NCBI GenBank assembly: GCA_947561585.1
Contig: CANNZV010000429.1
Span: 281,384 to 345,383 of the forward strand
Source of the DNA: Caprella mutica
Lineage: Eukaryota > Arthropoda > Malacostraca > Amphipoda > Caprellidae
Reading direction: 5' to 3'
Length of the DNA: 64,000 nt
Positions 1 through 11,628 of this stretch are shown here, piece after piece; within the stretch, counting starts at the first letter, position 1; each line of letters begins with the position of its first letter. A model generated the notes under the pieces. The model was not told the DNA's origin and made no database searches. It saw only the letters and a program-made list of their open reading frames with translations. The translations under genes and the position numbers were made by a program.

Positions 1-64
1 ATAATGAGTTTAATTATATATTATTTAGAGAGCTAGGTAACACTTTTTCTCTACTTTTTTCTAG

Positions 65-3000
65 CTGTGATTGTGTCTTGCAAAGGAAAGGCTAAAGTTC
101 ACTGGCGAGAAAGAGTGAACGAAGAAGATAAGGATTTTGATTCAAGTGAAAGATATTTCAATATTTCAAAAACATTTTGGGGTAAGATATTTTATTTGTA
201 GAGGAGAGTTTAGGAAGTTCCATATCTTATGCCGCACCACGGCACCTGATTGTAATTTTAATTACATTTTCAGTAGTTGTTGAAATATACTACTAATTTA
301 AAGTTGGGTCATGGGTGTACACTTTTTTCTGGGACACCCTGTAGCTATATGTAGTTAAGATACTAGATTTTTTGTCAATTAATATTTTTTAGTGCAAAAT
401 ATTTTCAAAAGGTTATTCAAATGAAGAAAAAATAATTTAAAAATACCCCTTTCTTAGTTTGTTTCTCTAATTGATTTAGGGACGTGAACTAGGAAAGGGG
501 TATTTGGATCGTTTTCTAGTTCACGTCCCTAAATGAAATAGGCACATGAACTAGGAATTTCCCAATATTTTGTATCTTTTCAGAGGGTGATAAAATACCT
601 GCTGGGAACTATCAATGGCCATTTGAATTTGTTCTACCTGCTGGCTACCCCTCATCATTTGAAGGTTCGAAAGGATGGGTTCGATATTACTTGAAGGCTA
701 AGGCTGACCTGCCATTAGCATTTGATGTTGAAAATGAGACCTATTTTTCATACTCTAATCAAGATGATCTGAACCTCAACATTAGGGCTATGGTGAGCTT
801 GATGTAGTCAACTGTCAACCACAGTTTATTGAATTAAATGGATTACCGCTCTCCATTAATTATAAGAACAATTTAACAGGAACCACTAGTTATCAATCAA
901 ACTGATACCAGCTGTTGTTTTCCGTGCAAAGAAGGTCCCGTGACTCTGAATTTCAATTGTCAGCGTTCCGGTGCCGTAATTGGTGAAAACTTCAAGTTAC
1001 GAGGAGAGATTTCAAATGACGGAAGTTCAAGTACAATAGGATCTTCTGTTGTTCTTCAGCAGGTGAATTATTTCACTCAATTCCTTGATCAGTTGGTAGA
1101 AACTAAGATTTAATTGATGGTTAATGAGAGTAGCTAGCTACTACTAAGGATGGTTGTAAAAAGTGTATCTGAAACATTCAACAATTTGAGTGCAGTTGAA
1201 CTTCATTAGATTCTGATAATCTTTTAATGCTAATTTTGTTAAAATTACACTGATTGGTCATAGCTACCCTACATTCAATAGAATTATTAGAGAAAATTTA
1301 TTCAGTTCATGGTAGCTACACAAGTTTGGTAGTTACTATTACCTAATTATATTTCATACTTCCTAACTAATGCTTTAGATTATTCTCATTTCTGTAACCA
1401 GCTATCAAACTCATTGATTTTCAACCAATTTCTATTGTTATCGACAGCAAGTTGCGTTTCGTGCTGGTGGGCGCACAGAGAGGACTAGTAGAGATATTGC
1501 TATAGTTCAAAGAGGAGGGTTAGACCCTGGTGAAAGTGAATTCTTTGACGATGTTGACCTGTTCATACCAGCTGTGGCTCCTAGTTTGAATAATTGTCGT
1601 ATAATGGATTTGACTTACATCTTAAAGGTAATCTAATCTTTTTTATGTTTCCAACGAAACTAATGAAATAGCTTACATAACATAATTAATTATTTTTATT
1701 CTGAATCTTTATAAGGTCCACACCAATAATTTTTATTACTCTATTCGTCAGACCTAAAGTTACTGGTTATAATACTGCATATCATTTCAAATGTGGTTCT
1801 ATTTTTTTATTATAGCTTGCTAATATGTAACTAATTTAAATTATTCAGGTGTTTTTTTTGCATTAGCTTCCCTCTGATTTTCTTAGCAGATTTAGCAAAG
1901 AAAAAGAGAGATACCAATTAGAATCATTCCAAACCATTCTAGTCGTATCATAAAATGGTACCTATTGACTATTGTTACCGTTACTAAACTTGAACACCAT
2001 TAGCCTAAAAAATTTCCAGTTAATAGAAGTGTACCTAATAGCTATACAATAATACGAGATAGAGTTTGCATCTCTTCCTTGTTCTTTTGTTTAATCTACT
2101 CAAAAGTCAGACGATGAAGGTTGATTGTGAATATATCTTAACTATAAAATTAATGACAAAACGAATACTTGATCAATTTATTTTCTGCCAACTGTGATAT
2201 GTTATAGCTATACAAATTTATAGGATTTTTTAGAGAAAAATGTAATTTAAATTGGAGGGGATCTTTATAACCTTCATGCCTTAAAGGGACAGCACAGTCA
2301 TTTTTTGTTTTAATAATTTTAATGTGAAACGATTGCTTAGTAAGAATAAAGTAGGTATATCGTATGACATTGCAATGCTCAATAAAATCTAATAATGGAA
2401 GTATATCATATATAATTGATTTCTTAGCAAATGCTCAGGGTAGATGGCGCCACAATCAGTGGTGCCATCTTATAATTAAACCAATTGAGTTAAGTTTCTA
2501 CCTATATTCTAGTTCAAGTGAAGAGATGGCCTTATTTTTAAAACTATGCCAGCTTGTCTACGAATTCACATAATATTTCCACCATTTCAACGCAAACAAA
2601 GGTTGATTACTGCATACATAAATTAATATGGAAACAACAAACATACTCACGTACATACTAATGAGTGCAAATGCTTCCGCTAGGTGTCTGTAATTTTATT
2701 ATATACTTTTTATATGAACATTTTAAAAATAAACGAGCATTCAAATATTACATAATTAAATATTCTGAATCGATTTATAACTAATTTGGCGATTATTTGA
2801 TTTTGACTTTAGCTACTATCCCTTTAAGAGGACGTATGTCGTATGTGTCCTCTCTTTTTCTTAAACAATAATTTTCTCAAACATTCCCATAAACACATGT
2901 GTACACTTTCAAGTTAAGCACAATTGTAATTTTTATTTATTTCAAAAGATTAAAAATATTTTATCTTTTATTTGTTTAATATGCCTTATGGTTAGTAGCT

Positions 3001-4883
3001 ATATTGCCTATATATTACGAAGATGTAATTTTTTTAATTTTTCATCTTTAAATTAATTCGCGACATAGCTACAGGGTAAACATTTTCAGTAGGAACTTTA
3101 TATAAAAAATATGATTCTAGCAACCGTTTATCTTCAAGACGATCACTTTTTCAGTTTGATGTGGATACTGGTTCCTGTGGTTCTGTTAAAAGATATATGT
3201 ATTTCAACATCGGAACTGTTCCTTTCAAAGTAGAAGGAGCCTCTGTGAGTATTTTCAATGATAATTTATATCTTTTTTCCTATTTAAAATGTACAATTCA
3301 GACAATGGCGATTATCCCGAGACTGCCTCAAAGTAAACATTTTTATTTTATTGTACATTTGTGTTTAGTTTGTTGTTCTTTTTCTTCGACTTTTATATGT
3401 ATCTTTCCTCTAATTCTTCCTCCTGCCTTGCTATATCCATAAGTAAACATACCGACTGTGTAGGTCTCTTATCCACGGGTAAGCAGACTGACTGTGTAGG
3501 TCTCTTATCCACGGGTAAGCAGACTGACTGTGTAGGTCTCTTATCCATGGAGATAAATTTTAAAAATTTATAATAATAAATTATATTTCAGATTGCAATG
3601 CCTATTGGACCTCCATCGCAAATTCCTTCACCGGCTCCTCCTCCCTATGTACCTCCACAAAACATGCATCTGGCAGTTAATGATCCATCAGCTCCTCCCA
3701 CTAATGGGGAGTTTGTCCATCCAACCAAAGATGAAGGATCTGACTCCCCTTCAAAGAATGGAGGATATGGTCCTCCACCTCCAGTTGGGTTCAACGCTGT
3801 CTCGGCTCCTCCACCTGCAATGTTGCCTCCAGTTGCCCCTGCTGTTGCCAACCCTTATCCCATAACAGGTAACAGACTCTGGCAGTATAGAGTATGTTAA
3901 GTTGTCCATTCGCAGATCTACAACCAGCATCACTAGAATTCAATATAGCTACTTACACAAATTTATTAGTTATAATAAATGAAAGATGTTATGGTAGAAT
4001 ACCATCATTAAGACTTCTCATTCTTTGGGTTCTCGATAGTCTGGACTTTTGTATATTTCCTGATGATATAGTCTTTGATGGTTAATCTAATTCACTTTTT
4101 ACTGTAGGTATGATAAAAAAACACACATCTACCACAAAAATTCCTTGTCAAATTATCATATCATTTGCTAGCAAGTTACACTCGGGTTCAAAATCATTAT
4201 TTATTGAAACTAAAATTCCAAGGATAATTAAGTAATTGTAATAAAATCAACACTTATCTTGAAAACTCCCTAAATTCTAATAGAACTATATTAATAGTTA
4301 TTCGATTAATTACTACAGTACAAATATACTGGACATATCTAGTAATTTAATCTTCCACCTGAAGACTATTAGTGGCCCGGTAATATAGGAACCTCCCCCC
4401 CCCCTCAAAATGGGAAATCCGTGTAAACTCAAAAGTTGGGATAGTTGAGAAGCGGATACAGGGGGGGGGGGGGGAGAGAGCGTAGGTGATTACAGTTAGT
4501 GAATACAAATATTTTTAGGGGTGCAGGTAGTTTGCCATGTGTTTTGTGATTGTTGGTGGGATGTATTGTTGACTGTGTTAAAAGCTTTTGACATGTCCAA
4601 AAGCAACCGACGCGGTTCTCTGTAGTGGTTGTTTCATGTTAAAGCCCTGTGTGATGGTGTCGTTTATGTAGTGTTCTATAAGATGTACTTAAATTTGTGA
4701 CTTTGTTGGGTTTTGGTATGGTGATGTTATTTTTCTCTATCTTCTTACTGCTTCTTCTTTATTTCAGGGCCACCAGTTGCCGAAGCATGTTTCAACTGCT
4801 CCAAGCCTTTTTACAAACGACTGGATAAGCTTGCCCCACCTCCCACCTACCTATCTTACAGGACCGTTATGACTTATAACTAG
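65..4883 (+). CDS. Arrestin domain-containing protein (alpha-arrestin), copy A, 5' partial
   Basis: Seven exons are visible: 65-181, 584-792, 880-1062, 1448-1627, 3155-3244, 3592-3868 and 4768-4883 (stop TAG 4881-4883), all with GT-AG borders and one continuous frame. The first coding exon (about 38 residues, judged from copy B) lies left of the window, so the whole protein should be near 428 aa. The first three exons give the N-terminal arrestin fold (VSCKGKAKVHWRE, then IPAGNYQWPFEFVLP); the next three give the C-terminal arrestin fold (CPF-rich start CCFPCKEGPVTLNFNC, then PGESEFF and LFIPAVAPSLNNC). The tail is proline-rich with PPPY, PSAP and a second PPTY close to the C-terminus. Alpha-arrestins are cytosolic adaptors that bring NEDD4-family ubiquitin ligases to membrane cargo through PPxY; PSAP binds TSG101 in human ARRDC1. 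Intron 5 is 1.5 kb, against 101 bp in copy B, because transposon DNA entered it. Family certain; individual orthology not. Confidence 0.9.
440..550. repeat. Palindromic hairpin / MITE remnant in copy A intron
   Basis: GGGACGTGAACTAG at about 480 is mirrored by CTAGTTCACGTCCC at about 518, and AAATACCCCTTTC (about 442) is mirrored by GAAAGGGGTATTT (about 495). The nested arms fit a foldback MITE remnant in the first visible intron. Confidence 0.5.
1713..2265. mobile_element. MITE, AAGGTCC-end family, in intron 5 of copy A
   Basis: It begins AAGGTCCACACCAATAAT and ends GGAGGGGATCTT, flanked by TA. It shares internal sequence (GGTTATAATACTGCA... CATTTCAAAT) with 15,287-15,783 and 54,450-55,039. 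Copy B lacks it at the same intron, which explains much of the intron length difference. Confidence 0.6.
2266..3154. other. Rest of copy A intron 5, no recognised feature
   Basis: AT-rich intron sequence without coding signal or clear repeat. The short open frame near 2,364 has no homologous look and is treated as chance. Confidence 0.5.
3457..3560 (+). repeat. 36-bp tandem repeat, about 3 copies, in intron 6 of copy A
   Basis: GTAGGTCTCTTATCCACGGG followed by TAAGCAGACTGACTGT recurs every 36 bp. Copy B's intron 6 is only 79 bp and lacks it. Confidence 0.8.
4391..4475. repeat. Poly-C and poly-G tracts facing each other in intron 7 of copy A
   Basis: A C run near 4,392-4,404 and a G run near 4,461-4,474 are separated by about 55 bp. 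They could pair as a hairpin or form a quadruplex; assembly errors are likely in such runs. Confidence 0.7.
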
Positions 4884-5158
4884 AAGACAACTGACAACCA
4901 TCTTCTTGATGAAAACTCAAATTGCATTTTAATCCTTGCAACAAACATGACATCAGAAATCTGAAAACGGGAAGAGAACGCCTATCTATGCGTGTTTTGT
5001 TTCAGAGTTACATGTAGCTACTTTCTCAATAATATTAATTATAGATATTTTTATATTATATTTCATTGCATGATTTTCTTATTTTATATTCAGAATGATT
5101 TACCTATGCATGCACTGGGTAGCTACTATAAGTCAATTTTAAGGTTATTTTCTAGCTC
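4884..5158. other. 3' flank of copy A
   Basis: It starts like the 3' flank of copy B (AAACTCAAA then TGCATTT, and CAACAAACATGACATCA in both), so this is duplicated 3' UTR or flank. No clear polyadenylation signal was assigned. Confidence 0.5.
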
Positions 5159-5660
5159 GCCCCCAGGGGCTCTATCCTGAAGCTGTCTGTGGTGAATGGA
5201 AGAGAAGGGGGGTGGCGTCCCTTGGGCCCCGAACTATGGTAATTTGGATTATAGATTGTCTTTTTTCATTTTCACCATGTTTATCATTTTTTTTAACGCT
5301 ACTTGCAGTTTTAGAGGATAGCGCTAGGGTTATGCTCTTCAACTACGAGATCTTAGATTTTTGTGTTAGGTAGACTCGTAGGCTTCATTTACTATCACCT
5401 CTTCATTTTCCTCTTCCATCCGTGAGTGCAGCCACCGGTGCTTGTGTCCCGTTTCGTCACATTCCTTGGTAAGTGACTGCATTCACGGAGTAGCTTTTCT
5501 GCATTCATGAGCATTGTCACCGACGGTGGTAAGTGACTTTGTTCATGGAGCCACTTTCCTATCTGACTGCTTCTTCTGGTCCCTTGTACTTATTTTCCTT
5601 TTGACGTCAGCGATATGGCCTTTGGTTCCGAAGCAGACGTTAAACCCCTACTAAAATAAA
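5159..5660 (+). mobile_element. SINE-like dispersed repeat, full copy
   Basis: It starts GCCCCCAGGGGCTCTATCCT and ends CCGAAGCAGACGTTAAACCC before CTACTAAAATAAATA. The first about 320 bp recur at 18,233-18,550, and a similar tail (GAAGCAAACATTAAACCCC) occurs near 18,065. No Pol III A/B boxes were confirmed, so the class is tentative. Confidence 0.5.
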
Positions 5661-6718
5661 TATTTTCTAGCTCATTTCAATGTGATAAATTAAAAAATTC
5701 TAATCATATTGGGAATTTTCAAATATTGGGAATTTTCAAATATTGCGAATTTTTAAATATTGCGAATTTTTAATCATTCAAAGGGTTATCGAACTGTTAA
5801 ACATTTTGATCACTTAGAAAAAAGGTATAATATTTATTATGTAACTAGTAACTACTCTTTAAATTGGTATCCATTATACCTGCAGGTATCACTGATACAA
5901 ATTGAAATTAAAGTTAAATAACCATTATTATGTATTTTTTTCTTATATGATTGCATATGTGGAACAGTTCTATAATTCATTTTTCAAATTGTTTACTCTT
6001 TTATCATGTTGTTATTTGAGCTTTCTTGGTCAAATGATGTTTTATATCTAAATTAGGGTAGATAGATCCTTTATAGATCCTCACAATTTTTATAATAGGA
6101 AGGTTTACAGTTTTTGTGATAATCACCTAGGCAGCTTATAAATACTCAAATTTTCTACTTATTTTCATAAATAGCATTAGAAGGAAATTATTAGAGTAGA
6201 GATTGTAATATTAATCCTGAGTGAGTGTCTTTTTGTGTCATGTAAGTTTCACGGTGCTTTCCTTGCCTTAAAATGTTAGCTATAAAATTAGGTGCTACTT
6301 TTAGACATTAGTCTTGAAACCCTGAATCTCTAAAACTGTGACTTGAAAAATAGAGAAATTTATAGTGGGTCCATCTTCCATGTAACCCCACCATAATTTC
6401 TAAAATAAATCTCCATTAATTAATTTGGGGATAATGATATTGGTGGTGGGGCCATCTTCCATTTAACCCCCCACCCCCCCGTAATTTCTTTCTATAATAG
6501 CTTGTACAATAATTCAGCCAAATATTTTTACATTTATTAGAAACTGTTATGTTAAATTGTTACATTCTAAATGTTAAAATTGTTAATTGTTAGCATAAAC
6601 TGAAGTTATTAATTGATTAGAAAGTATATATAGAGTAATTTTCTATTTCAGATGAGCTCTTAATTGTTATATGTTAGTTTTTTGTATTTTTATTGAATCA
6701 CTCTATGCTTAAATTATT
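5661..6718. other. Downstream flank of copy A, duplicated with copy B flank
   Basis: It holds about 4 copies of a 20-bp unit (GGGAATTTTCAAATATT, 5,709-5,780). Between about 5,930 and 6,660 it matches 16,200-16,650 and 17,860-18,180 (for example GATGTTTTATATCTAAATTA and CCTTAAAATGTTAG). GGTGGGGCCAT-type repeat pieces occur at 6,360-6,480. No gene is seen. Confidence 0.5.
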
Positions 6719-7103
6719 GGAGCAAGTAAAGATAACGGACTAGAAATGAAGCTGGTAAAGATAACGGACCAGATATTAAGCAAGTAAAGATAACGGAATA
6801 AGTAAAGATAACGGACCAGATATTTAGCTGGTAAAGATAACGGACGAGAAAATAAGCTAGTAAAGTTAACGGACCCGAATTTAACCAGGTAAAGATAACG
6901 GACCCGAATTTAAACTAGTAAAGTAAACGGACCCGAATTTAAACTAGTAAAGTTAACGGACCCGAATTTAAACTAGTAAAGTTAACGGACCCGAATTTAA
7001 ACTAGTAAAGTTAACGGACCCGAATTTAAACTAGTAAAGTTAACGGACCCGAATTTAAACTAGTAAAGTTAACGGACTCTGATCCGTCCTCTTTACTTGC
7101 TCC
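6719..7103. mobile_element. TIR element with internal 29-bp minisatellite and 8-bp target duplication
   Basis: The ends are GGAGCAAGTAAAG and CTTTACTTGCTCC. AAATTATT flanks both sides exactly (6,711-6,718 and 7,104-7,111). The interior is a tandem array of about 29 bp (CCCGAATTTAAACTAGTAAA then GTTAACGGA), more diverged at the left end. An 8-bp duplication fits hAT, P or Merlin-type integration; the GG start would suit Merlin. The superfamily is not proven. Confidence 0.75.
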
Positions 7104-7221
7104 AAATTATTACCTGTAAGTGCCTTTATAAGTTTCCATATTCAAATAATAAACACTAACTTGCAGTAAATTATTTCAATACCAAATTATATACAAATTC
7201 ATATAATTTTGTGTACAGAAT

Positions 7222-7448
7222 TTAACACGTTAAATGCGGCCTGACCCAAGGCCATGCCTGACCCACCGTAGGGTAACGCCCCATTTAAAAAGTCAATATG
7301 TGTGACTCGTTGCTAGTAGATGATATGTTGAAAAATTTAAATCTTCAAACTCTTTTGTACCTTAGAAGAGAAATGATTTACTTAAGATAGAAATGAAAGG
7401 TTAGAATAAAAAGTTGTTTTATGAGAGCCGCAGTTAAAGTGTTGTTAA
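7222..7448. mobile_element. Short MITE
   Basis: TTAACACGTTAAATGCGGC at the left is mirrored by GCCGCAGTTAAAGTGTTGTT at the right. No coding content. Confidence 0.5.
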
Positions 7449-8938
7449 AACTGAAAAAATCAAACTTCACAAATTAGTGTCTCTATTTTCAAATTAGTTT
7501 GGCTAAATTCTGAGTTATCGGATAGTTTCACATTTTCGATCGTATAAAAAAATCTAGTTGAACATAAATTAACTCGTTATTTTATAAGATTTCAAATTTA
7601 GAACCATTCGATAATTCTAAACTAACCATAATACTAATTTTATAGGAAAATGATTTTCTTACACCTTCCTTGATTACGACATTCTTCATTGAATAGTTTT
7701 ATTTCGCATTAATGAGCCGAAATATTTATTCACCATTTTAAAAATAACTGTATTTTCCTAAAACCGGACATCATCATATTTATTCAAATTAATTGATAAT
7801 TTGACGATTGAAAATAAGTATTTTAGTAATAAGGAATAGCACACAATTATTAAATTATAACAGGAATCTATACAATTTTAATTATTTTGTTAAAGCGATT
7901 GTCGCTCTCAAAAATGTGACGTCAAAAGAAATTAAATACAAATAATACAGCACGTGTAGCTAAGCCAGCTCTAAATAGAGAATAGTAATTAATAAATTAG
8001 ACATATTATGAGATTTTGCTAGAATTTAAAATTGATCAGATTCAAATATTCCTTTTTTCAATGTAATTATTTGTTTGGCAATATATTTCATTTTTAAATT
8101 CGAGATATATCTAGTATTTACTTCTAAATCATGGGAATTGCGAAATATAAATTTGAGGGGTAACTATATCATTTTTGGATCACTTTTGATCTAAATGCTT
8201 ATTAGTCTTTAGGTGTATGATTAAATACTAATTTTTTAGTTAACCTTATGTAGATTATTTCGTTTAATCTTTATAGTTTCTTCTGAAAATCATAAATTAG
8301 TACTGGAAACATGCAAAGGACAATTATGGTGGTAAAATAATAAAACCTCACTCACATCATAAACGCAAAACATTATGTTTCTTAATATATTTTTAAGTCT
8401 TATTTATTCTTTCCCCAATGCCTATAGTTGAAATATTAAACTTAATAAAAGTACAAAACATTTCATTATTGATCTCTTCAGAAGTTGAGATAGGCGTTTC
8501 AAGTGGCGTTAATTCTATGTAAAGGTGCTAATGACATCACGAGTGCATTGCACCATTATAATGACAAAACCACAACAACAAACAGCCAAGGTTGCACCAA
8601 GGATGCAGCATGGCATAATACCATTAAGATAGGTACTGTACTTTGATGTATTTTTGGTTGTGATATTGTGCTTAAGTGCAGCTCAACAGTTCTTTAGTTA
8701 GTAGCTATTAGGCATTCAAGGTTGAGACTCGAGAGCAAAGTCTCTTTATATAAACCTTTTAGGTATAGTTTAAAGAGTTATTGGGCAGGTGACCGCAGGT
8801 CCACCTTTTTCTTTAATAGATAAGAAAATTAATATACCTCCTAACTAGGTAAGGTTAGCTATAATTTAGACCTCAAATTTTGACTTCTTATTTCAATAAT
8901 ATAAATTATAAGGTAGCTACATACCTAACTTAGGTTAA
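7449..8938. other. AT-rich spacer between the arrestin genes
   Basis: No gene is recognised. Near 7,510-7,620 there are weak inverted arms of the TTATCGGATAGTTTCACA family, also seen at 21.2-21.8, 38.2 and 41.9 kb. Confidence 0.4.
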
Positions 8939-9682
8939 TTGGTTTTGGGCCTATGGCTCAAAATATTGAAAAATCCTTTGACATTGGCACATACCTACCA
9001 GTCTGTATTTGGTGAACAAAATTCCACTGACACTTTGAAAAAGCTGAAAAAATCCACCAAATCTGTCTCCAGATATTTAATTTTTGGGGTGATTTGTCAC
9101 CACATATTTTCAAATTTCTCTCTAAAATGGCCAAAAATCTCAAAATACTCTCCAATAATTTAACCATGTTTCAAAGTGTGGCAGACGCCAGACTGCAGGA
9201 AAGTCGCCAGTTCGGTGAGAAAATGGATCAAGGTCAGTATGTCACCACATTTAAGATACTTTGAACTTGAAGAAGAAATACCTAAGACATCCTAGTGAAG
9301 ATTTTACACTTGAAAACATCCGTATGCATCATGCCTGATGCTTGTGTATCACTTGAGACTATCTATGAGTGATTTACTTTTTATTTACAGGTTTCTAAAC
9401 TTATTTCACCTGTCAAAAGTTGCCAGTATACTGGCGATTTTGTCCATACTTTGAAACATGCCATGTTTTATAGTGTGTCAGGAAAGTCGCGAGTTTAGTG
9501 AGAAAATGGATCCAGGTCGCCACATTTAAGATACTTTAAAGCCAGACTGCAAAGCATGCACAATCAGTCTCCAAATATTTAATTTTTGGGACAATTTGTT
9601 TCCAAATATTTTCCAATTTCTCTCCAAAAAGGCCAAAAATCTCAAAATTCTCTCCACTAATTACATGTAAACATAGGAATTA

Positions 9683-10160
9683 GGGTAATGAACCAATTAC
9701 CGGATGCTTATTTTTCTTTATCTACTAGGTAATTACCGAATGGAATATTTCAAATTAGTATATTTGTAAACTATGATTGTTTTAAATTACCAGTCTGTAT
9801 TTGGTGCACAAAATTCCACTGACTTTTTGAAAAAGCTGAAAAAATCCACCATTTTCCACCGAAAATGAATGGTAACATAGGAATAAATAGCTAAAAATCC
9901 ACTGACTTTGCAAGAATATCATTTTCAATGGAGAAAAATTCTACCGACAAGTCGGTGGAATTTACCATGAAATACAGTCTAGATTGTTTATGACTATAAA
10001 AAATTAAAAATGTATTAGTTGAGTAGAAGAAACTGGTAGCTATACAATGAATATATTTTTATAGTCATAGATAATCATAGTTCACAAATATACTAATTCA
10101 AAATATTCCATACGGTTATTAGTAAAAAAAAATAAGCATCCGGTAATTGGTTCATTATCC
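9683..10160. mobile_element. TA-target MITE with a local empty-site paralogue
   Basis: The TIRs are GGGTAATGAACCAATTACCG and its near-perfect complement ending GGTTCATTATCC. TA flanks both sides (9,681-9,682 and 10,161-10,162). The uninterrupted paralogue near 10,595 reads GGAATTAATTAGAAAATTG, exactly the join predicted after removing the element and one TA. This fits a Tc1/mariner-type non-autonomous element. Confidence 0.85.
9790..9981. mobile_element. MITE nested inside the 9,683-10,160 element
   Basis: The left end CCAGTCTGTATTTGGTGC and the right end ATGAAATACAGTCTAG are inverted copies; inside, AAATTCCACTGAC pairs with GTCGGTGGAATTT. The same end family occurs at 11,227-11,455 and, as a half, at about 8,996. 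Confidence 0.6.
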
Positions 10161-10712
10161 TAATTAGAAAATTGTCACTGGATAATTCAGGAGACTAATT
10201 TCAAGGCCTCAACAGTTGCCGGATAAACTTCATAACTTCATGCATCTTTTGTAGACTGGCTTTAAAGGAGATATTTGGCTTCCTAGTGAAGATTTTACAC
10301 TCTGAAACATCCTTATGCTTCATGCCTGGTGCATGTGTATCTCTTGAAACTATTTTGGGAGTGACTTACTTGTTATTTACAGGTTCTCCAACTTATTTAA
10401 CTCTTCAAAATTCAAAAGTCGCCAATATACTGGCGACTTTGTCCATACTTTAAAACATGAGAAACATGGTGCACAATCAGTCTCCAGATATTGAATTTTT
10501 GGGGCAATTTCTCTCCAAAGATTTTCAAATTTCTCTCCAATATAGCCAAAAATCTTAAAATACTCTTCAATAATTACATGTAAACATACTTTAACATAGG
10601 AATTAATTAGAAAATTGTCACCAGATAATTCAGGAGACTAATTTCAAGGTCTCAATCAATAGTCGTCAGATAAACTTCACAATTTCATGCATGTTTTACA
10701 GACTGCCCGTTA

Positions 10713-11139
10713 CAGAGTATGTCAGTTAAGGCCAATTAATTGGCTTAGATTTCAAAAGGTCAAAACTCAGATATGTCTAAATGGCTTTAAATTTTGAATT
10801 GATTTCTATGTTCATTGTTCCCATGTTAATTTTGGCTTGAAATCTTCAAAAAATGAGCCAAATTGGCTTGGCTCAGAATTTTAGTGAAATATTGGCTCAA
10901 AAATTGGCTTACAATTTTCTTGCCTCTGAAACATGGGGACTCACATATATGGAGAAAAATTTGAAACCAATTTTTTTAGACAAAATTAATCGGCTCATTT
11001 TTTTGAAGATTTCAAGCCTAAATTAACATGGGGACATAGGAATTAATTCAAAATTTTAAACCAATTAGACATATCTGAGATTTGACCTTTTGAAATCTAA
11101 GTCAATTAATTGGCTGTAACTGACATATGTCATGCTCTA
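10713..11139. mobile_element. Long-TIR MITE
   Basis: The left arm TATGTCAGTTAAGGCCAATT and on through about 10,800 is mirrored by the right arm ending CTGACATATGTCATGCTC. Both arms share GATTTCAAAAGGTCAAA-type sequence. TA may be the target duplication. Confidence 0.7.
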
Positions 11140-11226
11140 TATCATAGTCAATTTTTTATACCTACTTGGTATTAAGCTATGGGACAAGAAATAGCAACAA
11201 AACTTCTCATGACTACACCCACCGAG

Positions 11227-11455
11227 GCCAGATTGTATTTGATGGTAAATTCCTCTGACGTGTTGGAGAGCTTTTCAAATCTCTAAAATGAATATTCCTG
11301 CAATGTCAGAGGACTTTTAGCCATTTACCATTCATTTTGGGAGGGGAAATTGGAAAAATGCTGGAGAGCTAGCCAAAATAGAAGGAAATGTTGGAAGATA
11401 TTTCACAGATTTTTGGTAAAGTCAGAGGAGTTCAGTGCTTGAAATACAGTCTGAC
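11227..11455. mobile_element. MITE, CAGTCTGTATTT family
   Basis: CCAGATTGTATTTGATGGTA at the left is mirrored by GTGCTTGAAATACAGTCTG at the right, and inner CTCTGAC pairs with GTCAGAG. It is related to 9,790-9,981. Confidence 0.6.
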
Positions 11456-11585
11456 ACAGAGGCACTGGAGTTAATTCATATGTAAGACATTGCAGTTAGA
11501 GCATGACCATGCATTTGTCAATTACAGGAATCATGTTTTTATTTATGTCTCATATTCTACAGACTGACTTATTTAGAGAATTTCA

Positions 11586-11586
<1 letters not shown>

Positions 11587-11618
<32 letters not shown>

Positions 11619-11625
11619 TATATAA
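11587..11625. repeat. (TA)n microsatellite immediately upstream of copy B ATG
   Basis: Nearly pure TA dinucleotides, broken by one ATG, end three bases before the start codon. It may serve as a TATA-rich promoter or UTR; no transcription start can be fixed. Confidence 0.7.
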
Positions 11626-11628
11626 AGT

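Larger units (their letters stand above)
8939..10712. repeat. Diverged tandem segmental repeats in the arrestin spacer
   Basis: Blocks recur three times with drift: a CACAATCAGTCTCCA / TTTCTCTCCAAA block (9,060-9,160; 9,560-9,660; 10,470-10,570), a CTGGCGA...TTGTCCATACTTT block (9,425-9,470; 10,425-10,455), and an ATTCAGGAGACTAATTTCAA block (about 10,185; about 10,633). Old tandem duplications were later interrupted by MITEs. Confidence 0.6.

Noticed and set aside
3593..3933. Alternative-frame open readings over the proline-rich exon 7 of copy A
   Set aside because: Shadows of the true frame (PPPY, PSAP, GYGPPPP), which joins correctly to flanking exons.
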